Positions 63,731 to 64,000 of a stretch of DNA of 64,000 bases are shown here, one piece after another. The stretch covers positions 124,001 to 188,000 of the forward strand of contig JBJMHZ010000013.1 of assembly GCA_045807125.1 (NCBI GenBank). Reading direction: 5' to 3'. This DNA is from JBJMHZ01 sp045807125. GTDB taxonomy: Bacteria; Actinomycetota; Actinomycetes; JAWWOL01. A program made the translations under genes and the position numbers. The first letter of the stretch is position 1. Each line of letters begins with the position of its first letter. The notes below the pieces were generated by a model that saw only the letters and a program-made list of their open reading frames with translations, was not told where the DNA came from and did no database searches.

Positions 63731-64000
63731 CCGACGCGCGGGCCCGTCCGGGTGCCGGCACGTCGCCGGCCGCGATCGCCCGTCACTATGACGTCTCCGA
63801 CGAGTTCTTCGCGCTGTGGCTGGGCGACGACCTCGTCTACTCCTGCGCGCTGTGGGACCCGGACGATCCGGCGGATGCGCTGCGGGCCGCGCAGGAGCGC
63901 AAGCTCGACCACTTCGCCCGCCGGCTGGCCGTGCGCGGTGCACGGGTGCTCGACGTCGGGTGCGGCTGGGGCGCGCTGCTCGACCGCTGCGTCCGCGTCC
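63727..64000 (+). CDS. Cyclopropane-fatty-acyl-phospholipid synthase-like methyltransferase (3' partial)
   Basis: The first 91 residues of a SAM-dependent enzyme of the mycolic acid cyclopropane synthase family: IARHYDVSDEFFALWLGDD, LVYSCALWDPDD, QERKLDHFAR and VLDVGCGWGALLDR. The gene runs off the right end. Coupled to the ACP gene. It may methylate or cyclopropanate an acyl chain, possibly ACP-bound. Confidence 0.85.
   Translation, partial: MTDARARPGAGTSPAAIARHYDVSDEFFALWLGDDLVYSCALWDPDDPADALRAAQERKLDHFARRLAVRGARVLDVGCGWGALLDRCVRV

Overview
The window is high-GC DNA with dense, often overlapping genes, frequent GTG starts, ATGA/GTGA translational coupling and several leaderless-looking promoters. 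Together with small actinobacterial families (DUF2630, DUF1003, actinobacterial MarR) this points to an actinomycete. The genus cannot be told from the sequence. I saw no rRNA, convincing tRNA, insertion sequence, prophage or CRISPR array. The window cuts a gene at each end.

Left part (1-14316). A phosphodiesterase, a B12-binding radical SAM enzyme and an MtrA-like/DUF4346 protein form one operon, followed by a 56-residue exported peptide. Next comes a class I lanthipeptide locus: a 59-residue precursor with an FDLD leader box and nine Cys in its C-terminal half, LanC, a full-length LanB, and a second LanC. Converging on it is an operon of FkbM methyltransferase, UvrA-like ABC protein and phytanoyl-CoA-dioxygenase-like hydroxylase, which may supply tailoring and self-protection.

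Second cluster (about 14440-29015). Two convergent operons meet at a hairpin near 19.6 kb. The plus-strand operon encodes a DegT aminotransferase, sulfotransferase, SDR, SAM methyltransferase and a protein with the HK97 phage-capsid fold. The minus-strand operon encodes an MFS exporter, a LanB-like protein without an elimination domain, two tandemly duplicated AMP-forming ligases, a BBE-like flavoenzyme and an AsnRS-like class II synthetase without an anticodon domain. I read this as a natural-product pathway built around an encapsulin-type protein shell, and it is the most exciting item in the window.

Middle (29161-46341). Mostly ordinary genes: DUF1003, AlkZ/YcaQ-like glycosylase, amylo-alpha-1,6-glucosidase, DUF2630, GNAT, a pair of saccharopine-dehydrogenase-like genes, an EamA transporter beside a truncated MarR gene, a phosphotransferase, a truncated haemoglobin and a VAO-type flavoprotein. 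A small divergent locus (ATP-grasp, MFS, ornithine/lysine N-hydroxylase-like) may make a hydroxamate. A frameshifted DinB-like pseudogene and an M15 peptidase follow.

Right part (46675-64000). An azole-type RiPP (TOMM) locus runs from a 51-residue precursor ending in a Cys/Ser/Thr-rich tail through SagB dehydrogenase, HemN-like radical SAM protein, ThiF-like leader-binding protein, YcaO, two CPBP proteases, a VioB-like ferritin-fold protein and its partner. It is followed by an acyltransferase-3 gene, a zinc-ribbon membrane protein, a NicO-TPR-lipoprotein-DUF4331 operon, and the start of an acyl carrier protein/cyclopropane-synthase-like operon.
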